Assembly (NCBI RefSeq): GCF_900177415.1 | Contig: NZ_FXAF01000003.1 | Coordinates: 248,001 to 312,000, forward strand | Origin: Xaviernesmea oryzae | GTDB taxonomy: Bacteria > Pseudomonadota > Alphaproteobacteria > Rhizobiales > Rhizobiaceae | Length of the DNA: 64,000 nucleotides | Reading direction: 5' to 3' | Shown: positions 35,880 to 44,862 of the stretch, one piece after another | Numbering within the stretch: position 1 is the stretch's first letter | Layout: the number at the start of each line of letters is the position of its first letter | Translations under genes and position numbers: made by a program | The notes under the pieces: generated by a model | What the model saw: only the letters and a program-made list of their open reading frames with translations | The model's database searches: none | What the model was told of the DNA's origin: nothing

Positions 35880-37933
35880 GATATCCTCCTGCGCACCAAC
35901 GCATCCACGGCGACGACCCCCTCGCCCTCCGGCGGGACCAGGACGGGGTTGATGTCGAGTTCCTCGATATCGGCCGCATTCGCCGCCAGATAGGCGGCGA
36001 TTGCCGCAATGGCCTGTTCCAGCGCGGCGATATCGCCCCTCGGGCGGCCGCGATAGCCGTCGAGCAGTTTCTTCACCTTCAGGCTCGAGATGCCGGCCGA
36101 GATCGCTTCCGGCGAGGCCGGCAGGGTGATCAGTGCGGAATCCTCCATGAGCTCGACGAGAATGCCGCCGGCGCCGACCGTCAGCACCAGGCCGGCCACC
36201 GGATCGCGTATAGCGCCGATGATGATTTCGGCCACCGGCCTACCCGCCATTTTCTCGATCAGATAGCCCTTGGCAACTCCCGCCATAGCGTGCGCAGCCG
36301 CAACGACTTCCTCGCGGCTTTTGAGGTTGAGCTTTACCGCACCGGCTTCGGTCTTATGGGCGACGCCGCGGCCTTTCAGTACGACCGGAAAGCCGAGCTC
36401 TTCGGCTGCGGCGCCGGCTGCCTCCGCCGACATGGCCACCCGGCCCAGCGGCACCGGCAGGCCGAAGGCGGAAAGCTCGGCTTTCGCCTCGTCCTCGTAG
36501 AGCGTGACGACCTCCCCCGTTCCGGCCGCTGCCTTGAGAAGCGATGCGGGCATTGGCGCCTTCCAGGCCGCGCCGATGAAGGCGGCAGCCTCGGCGGCGG
36601 CCAGCGCCTCCTCGATACCGCAAAAAGGCACGACGCCATCGCGCATCAGTTGTTCGGCCACCTCTTCGGGCAGGTTCTCCGCCATGCTGGCGACGATACC
36701 GGCATTGGCGCCCGTCGCCCTATGGGCCGCAACGACCGCATTGACGGTCGTCAGCCAGTCGGTTGCGTCGCAGCGGTCGCGCCGCGGAAAATCGAGAACC
36801 ACCAGGTTCAGCGCATACTCTCCCTGCATCATCGCCGTGAAGGCGGCGGTCTGCTTCTCGCCGTTTCCCCAGACGAAGGTATGGTAATCGAGAGGATTGG
36901 CGAGCGTCACCATCTGGCCGAGCGTCTCTCGGAGTGGCTTAAGCTGTTCGTCACGCAGCCGCCGATAGGAAATCTTCCGCTTCACGCCTGCATCGGCCAT
37001 CAGCGAGGCCTCGCCGCCTGAACAGCTCATCGAGGAGATATCCCCGCTCGCCAGCGGACCGTATAGGTGCAGCAATTTCAGCGTTTCCAGCAGTTCGGGC
37101 AGCGTTTCGAGACGGCCGATGCCGAGCCGTTGCAGCAATGCGGAAGAGACACGATCGTTGCCGGCAAGCGACGCCGTGTGCGAGACGGTCGCAAGCTGTG
37201 CCGCCTCCGATCTGCCGACCTTCAGCATGACGACCGGCTTCTTCAACTCTCGGGAAAGAACCGCCAGCCATTCCAGCGTTTCGAGGCTGTCGAAGCCTTC
37301 GACATGCAGCCCGACGGCGGTGACGCGCGGATCCTGGATGACGGTGCAGGCGAGTTCGGCAAGACCCGTCTGGGCCTGATTGCCCGCGGTCATCAGATAG
37401 GCGAGCGGCAGGCCGCGCTGCTGCATGGAAATGTTGCAGGCGATATTGGAGGATTGCGTCAGCACCGCCAAGCCACGGTCCACGCGCAGCATGCCGTGCT
37501 GGTCCGGCCACAGCAGCGCGCCGTCGAGCATGTTGATGAAGCCGTAGCAGTTCGGCCCAAGGATCGGCATGTCGCCGGCCGCGGCGACCAAGGCCGCCTG
37601 CAGCGTATCGCCGTCGGCAAGCTCGCTTACCGCCTCGCGGAAGCCCGAAGCATAACAGACTGCGCCACCCGCCCCGCGTGCCGAAAGTTCGCAGATGATC
37701 TCGATCGTCAATAGCCGGTTGACACCGACGAAGGCAGCGTCGGGTGCCGCCGGCAGGTCGTACACGGACCGATAGCATTTGCGGCCGAGAATCTCGTCAT
37801 TCTTCGGGTGAACGGGCCAGATCTCGCCCGAAAAGCCCATCTTGTCGCACTGTTCGATGACGCGCCGCGCCTCCTTGCCACCGAACACGGCAATGGTCTT
37901 CGGACGAGTGAGGCGGTCGAGGGATTTGAGCAT
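35876..37933 (-). CDS. Acetate-CoA ligase family (ADP-forming-type) acyl-CoA synthetase
   Basis: A 685-residue protein with the fused alpha-beta order of NDP-forming acyl-CoA synthetases: CoA-binding Rossmann domain (IAVFGGKEARRVIEQCDKMGF), two succinyl-CoA-ligase-like domains (GPNCYGFINM, SCSGGEASLMADAG), and a C-terminal ATP-grasp domain (FPVVLKGRGVAHKTEAGAVKL). The start MLKSLDRLTRPK is 1 base after the stop of the acyl-CoA dehydrogenase. In this operon it is placed to make gamma-butyrobetainyl- or carnitinyl-CoA. It is unlike CaiC, which is AMP-forming, so this would be a different activation chemistry. Substrate inferred from context. Confidence 0.85.
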   Translation of the reverse strand: MLKSLDRLTRPKTIAVFGGKEARRVIEQCDKMGFSGEIWPVHPKNDEILGRKCYRSVYDLPAAPDAAFVGVNRLLTIEIICELSARGAGGAVCYASGFREAVSELADGDTLQAALVAAAGDMPILGPNCYGFINMLDGALLWPDQHGMLRVDRGLAVLTQSSNIACNISMQQRGLPLAYLMTAGNQAQTGLAELACTVIQDPRVTAVGLHVEGFDSLETLEWLAVLSRELKKPVVMLKVGRSEAAQLATVSHTASLAGNDRVSSALLQRLGIGRLETLPELLETLKLLHLYGPLASGDISSMSCSGGEASLMADAGVKRKISYRRLRDEQLKPLRETLGQMVTLANPLDYHTFVWGNGEKQTAAFTAMMQGEYALNLVVLDFPRRDRCDATDWLTTVNAVVAAHRATGANAGIVASMAENLPEEVAEQLMRDGVVPFCGIEEALAAAEAAAFIGAAWKAPMPASLLKAAAGTGEVVTLYEDEAKAELSAFGLPVPLGRVAMSAEAAGAAAEELGFPVVLKGRGVAHKTEAGAVKLNLKSREEVVAAAHAMAGVAKGYLIEKMAGRPVAEIIIGAIRDPVAGLVLTVGAGGILVELMEDSALITLPASPEAISAGISSLKVKKLLDGYRGRPRGDIAALEQAIAAIAAYLAANAADIEELDINPVLVPPEGEGVVAVDALVRRRIS

Positions 37934-37934
37934 C

Positions 37935-39095
37935 TCACGCTCCCAGCGGCCGCAAAAGGTCGCGGCTGATGATGTGGCGCTGGATTTCGGACGTGCCGTC
38001 CCAGATGCGTTCCACGCGGGCATCGCGCCAGAAGCGGGCAAGCGGCAGGTCGTCCATCAGCCCCATACCGCCGAAGATCTGGATCGCCTCGTCGGTGACG
38101 CGGGCGAGCATTTCCGTTGCGAACACCTTTGCCGATGCGATTTCGCGGTTCGACGGAAGGCCCTGGTCGAGCCGCCAGGCGGCCGAGAGCGTCAGGAGAT
38201 CGGCGGCGTCGATTTCCGTGATCATGTCCGCGAGCTTGAAGGAAACGCCCTGATTGGCGCCGATCGGCTTTCCGAACTGCTTTCGCTCGGCGGCATAGTT
38301 CAGCGCATAGTCGAAGGCGCGGCGCGCCCGGCCGACAGAGGTGGCTGCGACGGTGAGCCGGGTGGCGTAGAGCCATTCGTTGGCGATGTCGAAGCCCTTG
38401 TGCAGCTCGCCGAGGATCTGGCTCGACGGCAGGCGGCATTCGTCGAAGGTGAGGATGCAGTTCTTGTAGCCGCGATGCGAGACGGAATTATAGCCCTCGC
38501 GGATGTCGAAGCCCGGCGTGCCGCGATCGACCAGGAAGCAGGTGATGAGCTTCTTCGGCCCCCGTGGCGTCTCCTCCTCACCCGTGGCGATGAAGACGAT
38601 GACGAAATCCGCGATATTCGCATGCGAGATGAAGTGCTTGGTGCCGTTGACGATCCAGTCGTCGCCGTCCTTTCGGGCGAAACATTTCATACCGCGCACG
38701 TCGGAGCCCGCATCCGGCTCTGTCATGGCTAGCGCGTCGAACTTTTCGCCCTTCACCGTGGGGAAGAGATATTTCTCGCGCTGCTCGCCATTGCAGGCCA
38801 TCAAGATGCCGGAAGGGCGGCCGAAGAAGACCGTGAGCGCCATCGAGCCGCGGCCGAGTTCGCGCTCCACCAGCGTGAACGAGGTATGGTCGAGGCCAGC
38901 ACCGCCCACCTCCTCCGGGAAATTGCAGCCGAAGAAGCCGATTTCCCGGCATTTGCGGGCAATTTCCTGACCGAGATCAGGGGGCACGATGCCGGTGCGC
39001 TCCACCTCGTTCTCGTGCGGATAGATTTCCGTCTCGACGAAATCGCGGACGGTCTTGACGATCATTTCCTGCTCGCCGGTCAGCCCGAAATCCAT
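37935..39095 (-). CDS. Acyl-CoA dehydrogenase, candidate gamma-butyrobetainyl-CoA dehydrogenase
   Basis: A 386-residue FAD acyl-CoA dehydrogenase of usual length: N-terminal helical domain (DFGLTGEQEMIVKTVRDFVETEIYP), FAD segment ALAMTEPDAGSDVRGMKCFA, and the C-terminal EIQRHIISRDLLRPLGA. The ATG at 39095 follows GGGAGGAAA. It would introduce the alpha,beta double bond of crotonobetainyl-CoA, the substrate of CaiD encoded two genes downstream; alternatively it could run as a CaiA-like crotonobetainyl-CoA reductase. The assignment to butyrobetaine comes from neighbours only. Confidence 0.88.
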   Translation of the reverse strand: MDFGLTGEQEMIVKTVRDFVETEIYPHENEVERTGIVPPDLGQEIARKCREIGFFGCNFPEEVGGAGLDHTSFTLVERELGRGSMALTVFFGRPSGILMACNGEQREKYLFPTVKGEKFDALAMTEPDAGSDVRGMKCFARKDGDDWIVNGTKHFISHANIADFVIVFIATGEEETPRGPKKLITCFLVDRGTPGFDIREGYNSVSHRGYKNCILTFDECRLPSSQILGELHKGFDIANEWLYATRLTVAATSVGRARRAFDYALNYAAERKQFGKPIGANQGVSFKLADMITEIDAADLLTLSAAWRLDQGLPSNREIASAKVFATEMLARVTDEAIQIFGGMGLMDDLPLARFWRDARVERIWDGTSEIQRHIISRDLLRPLGA

Positions 39096-39172
39096 GGGTT
39101 TCCTCCCTTCATAAGTGAGGAGGATGCCCGGCAGGGCAGAGGGGGGTATCTTCCCGCAGCACGGACCATAGT

Positions 39173-40663
39173 TTACCTCTTCTGTCCTACCGACCGCCCC
39201 GCTCCTTCCGGCGCCGGCAAATCGCTGTGCGCATCGATCAACGGCTGCAGCCTGGCCATGACCGCCATTCCCGGCGGCACCGCCTTGCCCTCGGCAGAGG
39301 AGACATGCAGCATCAGGTGTTCGCAGGTGGCAAGCAGCGCACCGTCCGAGGCGCGGATGAGAGACATGAAGCTTTGCAGTTTCTTGCCGTCGGAAGATGG
39401 CAGGATCTGCGCTCTGACCCTCAGGAGGTCGCCGAGCTTGGCTTCCTCGAGCAGCCGGGTGTGGGTTTCGACGGTGTAATAGCTGTTGCCGGCCGCGATA
39501 TAATCCATGTCGACGCCGATCGACCGCAACAGCGCGTCGCTGGCATCCGCAAAACATTGCGCGTAGCGAAACTCGGTCATGTGACCGTTATAATCGATCC
39601 AGGATGGGTGGACCTTGATGTCCAGGAGATCGAGCGGAGCCTTGCCGGGTTTGGCATCGCGCTTCGGCGCATTTTCCCAGAGATGTTTTTCGAACTCCGC
39701 AAGGATTTTTCCTGCACCCCAGCCGCGGCCGGCATCGCCGGCTTTCAGCGCTTGCATGATCCCGACAAGGTTTTCGTCGCGGATGCGTTCCAGTTCCCGG
39801 ATGCCGCGGGCGCCCGACTGCGCGTCCGACTGCGCGGCGATCTTGTCAACCAGCGCATCGTCGAGGTCCACGACGTCGGTGAGCTTCGTCCAGGGCCAGG
39901 AGAGACACGGCCCGAACTGCGCCAGGAAGTGGCGCATGCCCGCCTCGCCGCCGGCGATGCGATAGGTCTCGAACATGCCCATCTGCGCCCAGCGCATGCC
40001 GAAGGAATAGCGGATCACGTCGTCCAATGTTTCCGTATCGCATATGTCGTCGTGGATCAGCCAGAGCCCTTCGCGCCACACGGCCTCCAGCAGGCGATCG
40101 CCGACGAAGGCTTCGATCTCTTTTTTGATGATGACGCCCCGCATGCCGATCGGCGCAAGCTTTTCCTGTGCCGCCTTCAGTGTTTCGGCGGAAGTCTTCT
40201 GGCCGCCGACGAGCTCCGCCAGCGGCAGAAGATAGACGGGGTTATAGGGATGCGCGACGAACATGCGCTCCGGATGCTGCATGTCGCGCTGCAGATCGGT
40301 CGGCATCAGACCGGAGGTGGAGGAGCCGATCAGCGCCTTGGGGTTGGCGGCCGCATCGATCTGGGTAATGACGTCGCGCTTCAGCTCCAGGCGCTCGGGC
40401 ACGCTTTCTTGAATCCAATCAGCGCCTTGCACGGCTTCTTTCAAGCTCGTGCAGAAGGTGACTTTCCCCTTGGGCGGTAGCGGCGCCATGGTGAGCATGC
40501 CGTAGGCGCGCTCGGCATTGGCGAGAACCTCGCCAACGATGCGCTCGGCTTCGGGGTGCGGATCGTACATGTTGACATCGATGCCGGCGAGCATGAACCG
40601 GGCCGCCCAGGCCCCGCCGATGACGCCGCCGCCGATGCAGGCTGCCTTTTTGATGCTGGTCAT
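39173..40663 (-). CDS. lcdH: L-carnitine 3-dehydrogenase fused to a betainyl-CoA thioesterase domain
   Basis: A 496-residue fusion. Residues about 1-320 are a 3-hydroxyacyl-CoA-dehydrogenase-like NAD enzyme (AACIGGGVIGGAWAARFMLAGIDVNMYDP) that oxidises carnitine to 3-dehydrocarnitine. Residues about 350-490 are a hotdog thioesterase (VHPSWIDYNGHMTEFRYAQ) expected to release glycine betaine from betainyl-CoA. In Pseudomonas the two functions are separate (CdhA, CdhB). ATG 40663 or GTG 40672, which overlaps the preceding stop (GTGA), can be the start. Confidence 0.92.
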   Translation of the reverse strand: MTSIKKAACIGGGVIGGAWAARFMLAGIDVNMYDPHPEAERIVGEVLANAERAYGMLTMAPLPPKGKVTFCTSLKEAVQGADWIQESVPERLELKRDVITQIDAAANPKALIGSSTSGLMPTDLQRDMQHPERMFVAHPYNPVYLLPLAELVGGQKTSAETLKAAQEKLAPIGMRGVIIKKEIEAFVGDRLLEAVWREGLWLIHDDICDTETLDDVIRYSFGMRWAQMGMFETYRIAGGEAGMRHFLAQFGPCLSWPWTKLTDVVDLDDALVDKIAAQSDAQSGARGIRELERIRDENLVGIMQALKAGDAGRGWGAGKILAEFEKHLWENAPKRDAKPGKAPLDLLDIKVHPSWIDYNGHMTEFRYAQCFADASDALLRSIGVDMDYIAAGNSYYTVETHTRLLEEAKLGDLLRVRAQILPSSDGKKLQSFMSLIRASDGALLATCEHLMLHVSSAEGKAVPPGMAVMARLQPLIDAHSDLPAPEGAGRSVGQKR

Positions 40664-40668
40664 GGGGA

Positions 40669-41571
40669 TCACCGCTTCGTCAGCTTCAGCTTTTCACGTA
40701 CCTGGGCCGGCCCGATGATCTTCGCGCCCATGCCCTCGATCACGCCGACCGCCTTTTCGACGAGCTGCGCATTGGTGGCGAGCTGGCCCTTGCCGACATA
40801 GAGATTGTCTTCCAGCCCGACGCGGACGTTGCCGCCGGCGAGCACTGCCGCCGCCGGATAGGCGAGCGCATTGCGGCCGATAGAAAAGGCCGAGAATGCC
40901 CAGTTCTTCGGCACGTTGTTGACCATCGCCATGAAGGTGTTCAAATCGTCCGGCGCGCCCCACGGAATGCCCATGCAGAGCTGGATCAGCACCGGATCCT
41001 CGATCAGGCCTTCTTCCACGAGCTGCTTGGCGAACCAGAGATGGCCTGTATCGAAGGCTTCGATCTCGGGGCGGACGCCTAGCGCCGTCATCTGCCGCGC
41101 CATTTCGCGCAGCATGGAGGGCGTGTTGGTCATGACATAGTCGCCGAGCGAAAAGTTCATCGTGCCGCAATCGAGCGTGCAGATTTCCGGCAGGCATTCG
41201 GCGACATGGGCGACGCGCTCGGTGGCGCCCGCCATGTCCGTGCCATTGGGATTGACCGGAAACGGCGCCTCGACATTGCCGAACACGAGGTCGCCGCCCA
41301 TGCCTGCGGTGAGGTTCAGCACCACGTCGACATCCGCCGAACGGATGCGGTCGGTGACTTCCTTGTAGAGTTCCCTGTCGCGGGCAGCCGCCCCGGTTTC
41401 CGGATTGCGCACATGGCAGTGGACGATGGCGGCGCCCGCCCTGGCGGCCTCGATAGCCGATTGGGCGATCTCTTTCGGCGTGATCGGCACATGCTTGGAT
41501 TTGCCAGCCGTGTCACCCGCGCCGGTGACGGCACAGGTGATGAAAACCTCGCGATTCATCTCGAGCGGCAT
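40669..41571 (-). CDS. cdhC: BKACE-family 3-dehydrocarnitine cleavage enzyme
   Basis: A 300-residue beta-keto acid cleavage enzyme (formerly DUF849, 3-keto-5-aminohexanoate cleavage). Zinc ligands are in AAIVHCHVRNPETG, and the conserved EAFDTGHLWFAKQLVEEG is present. Members beside carnitine dehydrogenase condense 3-dehydrocarnitine with acetyl-CoA to give acetoacetate and betainyl-CoA, the substrate of the thioesterase domain encoded next. GAGGGG precedes the ATG at 41571. First gene of the operon, divergent from the regulator. Confidence 0.92.
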   Translation of the reverse strand: MPLEMNREVFITCAVTGAGDTAGKSKHVPITPKEIAQSAIEAARAGAAIVHCHVRNPETGAAARDRELYKEVTDRIRSADVDVVLNLTAGMGGDLVFGNVEAPFPVNPNGTDMAGATERVAHVAECLPEICTLDCGTMNFSLGDYVMTNTPSMLREMARQMTALGVRPEIEAFDTGHLWFAKQLVEEGLIEDPVLIQLCMGIPWGAPDDLNTFMAMVNNVPKNWAFSAFSIGRNALAYPAAAVLAGGNVRVGLEDNLYVGKGQLATNAQLVEKAVGVIEGMGAKIIGPAQVREKLKLTKR

Positions 41572-41582
41572 ATTCCCCTCCT

Positions 41583-41606
41583 GGTTCGTTCTGCCCATTA
41601 CGAACC
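41583..41606. promoter_or_regulatory. Dyad between cdhC and cdhR
   Basis: Arms GGTTCGT (41583-41589) and ACGAACC (41600-41606) are perfectly complementary with a 10-base centre. A second pair, GAATGC (41618-41623) and GCATTC (41639-41644), follows. Either may be the binding site of the divergent AraC/GlxA-type regulator; the first begins only 12 bases upstream of the cdhC start. Confidence 0.45.
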
Positions 41607-41672
41607 TGAAGAGGCGAGAATGCTTTTCATTTTCAGCGGCATTCCATACACTATCGGAGATGGAGGGGCGGC

Positions 41673-42644
41673 ATGGCGGAGACATTTGCGAAGGAGCAGC
41701 ATTTCGACATCCTCGTACTGCCGGAAACCAACCTCATCCTGGTTGCTTCGGTGATCGAACCACTGCGCGCCGCAAACCGCATCGCGGGACGCGATCTCTA
41801 TCGCTGGGCGCTGTTTTCACCCGACGGGCAGCCGATCGAGACCAAGGCGGGTGTTCCGATCCCGGTCTCCGGTCGCTTTCGGCCGGCGCGAGAGACCGAT
41901 CCGCTCTTCGTGCTCTCCAGCTACAATTGGAAGAAAAGCGCCACCCGCGAACTGAAGATCCAGCTTTCCCAGACCGCGCGCCATCGCGGGCTCATCGCCG
42001 GCATCGAGGCCGGCTCGTTCATCCTCGCCGATACGAGCCTGCTCGACGGTTTTTCCGCCACCACCCACTGGGAGGATTTCGAGGATTTTTCCGCCGCCTA
42101 TCCGCAGGTGGACATGGTGCGCGAACGCTTCGTCATCGATGGAAAGCGCATCACCACCGGCGGCTCGCTACCCACTCTCGATCTGATGCTGGAGTTGATC
42201 CGCCGCGCGCATGGCTATTCCCTGGCGCTCGAAGTCTCGCGGCTTTTCATCTACGAGCAGGAGCGCACCCGCGGAGACCTGCTGCAGGTGCCGGCGATCG
42301 GCAACATGCGGATCGTCGATACCCGCGTGCAGGCGGCGGTAAAGTTGATGGAGGAGACAGTGGAAGCGCCGCTTCCACTGGCTCGCCTGGCAAGGCGTGC
42401 GGGTGTCAGCGCCCGGCACCTGCAGGACCTCTTCAACGACGTCATGGGGGTGGCGCCGCGCGAGCATTATCTGGCGCTACGGCTCAACGCGGCGCGTCGC
42501 AAGGTGATCGAAACGCGGTCGACATTCGCGGATATCGCGGCGGCAACCGGGTTCAATTCCGCCTCCGCCTTCTCGCGCAGTTACCGGGCACACTACCGCG
42601 AAAGTCCGAGCGATACCCGACGGCGGTTGAAGGTGAAGGCCTGA
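41673..42644 (+). CDS. cdhR: GlxA-type AraC regulator, carnitine regulator CdhR-like
   Basis: A 323-residue protein with an N-terminal class I glutamine-amidotransferase/DJ-1-like sensor domain (FDILVLPETNLILVASVIEPLRAANRI...FVLSSYNW) and a C-terminal AraC double helix-turn-helix (LARLARRAGVSARHLQDLFNDVMGVAPREHYLALRLN, FNSASAFSRSYRAHYRESPSD). This is the GlxA/CdhR/GbdR branch, whose members sense carnitine or betaine. It is divergent from the carnitine operon with 101 bases between starts, hence the name. GGAGGGG ribosome-binding site. Confidence 0.88.
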   Translation: MAETFAKEQHFDILVLPETNLILVASVIEPLRAANRIAGRDLYRWALFSPDGQPIETKAGVPIPVSGRFRPARETDPLFVLSSYNWKKSATRELKIQLSQTARHRGLIAGIEAGSFILADTSLLDGFSATTHWEDFEDFSAAYPQVDMVRERFVIDGKRITTGGSLPTLDLMLELIRRAHGYSLALEVSRLFIYEQERTRGDLLQVPAIGNMRIVDTRVQAAVKLMEETVEAPLPLARLARRAGVSARHLQDLFNDVMGVAPREHYLALRLNAARRKVIETRSTFADIAAATGFNSASAFSRSYRAHYRESPSDTRRRLKVKA

Positions 42645-42803
42645 CTATTTCCTCAAGATCACCCAGAGCGCATGCACGATCCCCGGCAACCAGCCGCAAA
42701 GGGTGAGCAGGATGTTCAGCCAGAAATGCAGACCGAGGCCCACCTGCAGGAACACGCCGAGCGGCGGCAGGATGAAGGCGAGCAGGATACGGATGATGTC
42801 CAC
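42645..42803 (-). CDS. Pmp3/YqaE-family small membrane protein
   Basis: A 52-residue proteolipid with two transmembrane helices: (V)DIIRILLAFILPPLGVFLQVGLG and FWLNILLTLCGWLPGIVHALWVILRK, the full Pmp3 pattern. The start is GTG 42803, with GGAG upstream, because the family begins exactly at this residue (MDIIR...); the frame is open 12 codons further. Pmp3 proteins affect membrane potential and stress tolerance. Its stop is directly adjacent to the cdhR stop on the other strand. Confidence 0.92.
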   Translation of the reverse strand: MDIIRILLAFILPPLGVFLQVGLGLHFWLNILLTLCGWLPGIVHALWVILRK

Positions 42804-42922
42804 TTTTGTCTCCGGGTTGAAACGAGTTCGCGGGGACAACGTGCCGGACGGAGGATGGTTTCAGGAAGCGGGCATGGTCCCGCTCCGGCCTTTTCAAGGT
42901 AAGGAGCGAGCCAATCGCGCTC

Positions 42923-44083
42923 TCACGCCGCTTTCCTGGACGTCACGTTCCTGAGATAGGGCATGACTTCCTTGGAATAGATCTCCATGTTCTTCCGCGT
43001 CAGTTCCGCCGGCAGCGTGCCGAACTGCAGGAGCGTCAGAAGGTGTCCGAAGCCGATCTGGCTCTGGTACTCTTCCAGCTTTTCGCGAACCGTCGCCGGG
43101 CTGCCGCAGATGAACTTGCCCTCCTCGATGACGCTGTCGATCGTCTGTTTCATGGCGTGGCCGGCCTTGGCGGAGAGCGCGCCCACCATGGATTTCACCG
43201 AGGTGTAGCCGGGCGGCAGCAGCATTTCCATCGGCATGCGCAGGAACTTCTGCAGGAAGGCCTCGATATGCTCCTTGGCTTCCTTGCGGGCGATCTCGTC
43301 TGTCTCGGCGACATAGAGCGGCAGCGACCAGCCGAGCTGGTCCTCGGTCGCCTCGTAGCCGTAACCGGCGGCCACGTCCTTGTACATCTTCATGTAGCGG
43401 GCGACGGTCGAAACGGAGGCGAAGGTCTGGAGATAGGTGTATTTGCGATCCGGATGGGCGGCCCATTCGATCGTCTCGCTCGACCCCTGGCTCGGAATCC
43501 AGATCGGCGGATGCGGATTGTCCTGGTAGACCCGCGGCCAGACGTTCACGTATTCGAAGTTATAGTGCTTGCCCTCGAAGACGCTCGGGCCGGGCTGCGT
43601 CCAGGCCTGCAGGATCAGGTCGTGCGCCTCCTGAAAACGCTCGTGGCTGAAGGCCGGATTGACGCCCCAGGAATGATATTCCGCGCCGATCCCGCGCACC
43701 ATGCCGGCGATCAGGCGACCGCCGGTGATGTTGTCGACCATGGCGAATTCTTCCGCGACGGTGAGCGGATTGTTGAGCAGCGGCAGCGCGCGGCCGAGAA
43801 TGGCGATCTTGACGTTCTTGGTGCGGCGGGCCAGCGCTCCGGCCATGACGCCGGGGATCGGCATCAGGCCGTAGGCGTTCGAATGGTGCTCGTTGACGCA
43901 GATGCCATCGAAGCCGAGCTGGTCGGCATATTCCAGCTCGTCCAGGTAGCGGTTGTAGAGCTGATGGCCCTTCTTCGGGTCGAAGAAGGTGTTCGGCAGC
44001 GTGACCCAGGCGGAATTGTGCTTCTCGTCATAGGAAAGATCGAGATCCGCATAGGGCATCAGGTGCATGAAGTAGAATTTCAT
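42923..44083 (-). CDS. Luciferase-like flavin-dependent monooxygenase (LLM class)
   Basis: A 386-residue TIM-barrel flavoprotein. The start MKFYFMHLMPYADLD at 44083 overlaps the hydrolase stop by ATGA. Family marks: DGICVNEHHSNAYGLMPIPGVMAGALARRTKNVKIAILG, PLTVAEEFAMVDNITGGRLIAGMVRGIG, and the HSWGVNP/ERFQEAHDLILQAW region. LLM enzymes use reduced FMN or F420 to oxygenate aldehydes, ketones, amines or sulfonates; a separate flavin reductase is needed and is not in the window. Together with the hydrolase it faces the hydroxyacid cluster on the plus strand. Substrate unknown. Confidence 0.9.
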   Translation of the reverse strand: MKFYFMHLMPYADLDLSYDEKHNSAWVTLPNTFFDPKKGHQLYNRYLDELEYADQLGFDGICVNEHHSNAYGLMPIPGVMAGALARRTKNVKIAILGRALPLLNNPLTVAEEFAMVDNITGGRLIAGMVRGIGAEYHSWGVNPAFSHERFQEAHDLILQAWTQPGPSVFEGKHYNFEYVNVWPRVYQDNPHPPIWIPSQGSSETIEWAAHPDRKYTYLQTFASVSTVARYMKMYKDVAAGYGYEATEDQLGWSLPLYVAETDEIARKEAKEHIEAFLQKFLRMPMEMLLPPGYTSVKSMVGALSAKAGHAMKQTIDSVIEEGKFICGSPATVREKLEEYQSQIGFGHLLTLLQFGTLPAELTRKNMEIYSKEVMPYLRNVTSRKAA

Positions 44084-44862
44084 CGCGTAGCCTCCCCGAT
44101 GAAGCCGCCGACCAGTTCGACGAAGCGCTCCGCCTTCTCGACTTGAGGCAGGTGGCCGCAATTTTCGATGACCTCCAGCCGCGAATCGGGAATGAGATCG
44201 CGCCAGGCCGGGCCGTAGCCGGCGGGGACGACCTTGTCGTCGCCGCCCCACACGATCAGCGTCGGCACCGAGATACGGTGCAGCCACTTGTGCAGGTCGG
44301 GATTGTAGAAGCGCGGCTCCCAGGCGAGCTTTGCCGTGGTCAGCCTGTTCTTGAGAATGATCTCCAGCCCTTCCTTTGACGGCGGCGTGGCCAGCATCTG
44401 CTCGGCATAGGTCTGGTCGTGGAAGAGGTTGCGGGCGGTCTCCTCCGCATTCCACAGGAAGACGTCGCCCTTGCGCAGTCCTTTCACGCGGATGCCGGCC
44501 GGCGCCACGACGGTCAGCGAATTGAGCTTCGTCTGATTGCGGATGGCAATCTCGGCGGACAGCCAGCCGCCGATCGAGCCGCCCACGAGATTGACCTTGT
44601 CGAGGCCGAGGTGGTCGATGACATCGAGATAGAAGAAGGCGAGGTCGGACATGCCGTCCAGCCATTCCGGAGAATCGGACGCACCGAAGCCCGGATGTTC
44701 GGGCACGATCACCTCGTAGCTCTCGGCAAGCTTCTCCATGAAGGGCGCCCAGCGCGCCGCGCCGCTCGAACCGTGCAGGAAGAGCAGCGGCGCGCCCTTG
44801 CCGCCGCGCATGAACCGGACATTGCAACCGGTTATGGTCTCGGTGCTTTCGGTGAAGCTCAT
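44080..44862 (-). CDS. Alpha/beta hydrolase
   Basis: A 260-residue alpha/beta-hydrolase. Oxyanion loop LFLHGSSGAARW near residue 30, nucleophile elbow VGGSIGGWLSAEIA with Ser at about 96, acid in TLIVWGGDDKVV, and catalytic His in VIENCGHLPQVEKAERF. It resembles meta-cleavage product or ester/enol-lactone hydrolases. Co-transcribed with the LLM monooxygenase (overlap), it would hydrolyse the product of that oxygenation, for example an ester from a Baeyer-Villiger reaction. This is inference. Its start is 222 bases from the divergent SDR gene. Confidence 0.9.
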   Translation of the reverse strand: MSFTESTETITGCNVRFMRGGKGAPLLFLHGSSGAARWAPFMEKLAESYEVIVPEHPGFGASDSPEWLDGMSDLAFFYLDVIDHLGLDKVNLVGGSIGGWLSAEIAIRNQTKLNSLTVVAPAGIRVKGLRKGDVFLWNAEETARNLFHDQTYAEQMLATPPSKEGLEIILKNRLTTAKLAWEPRFYNPDLHKWLHRISVPTLIVWGGDDKVVPAGYGPAWRDLIPDSRLEVIENCGHLPQVEKAERFVELVGGFIGEATR

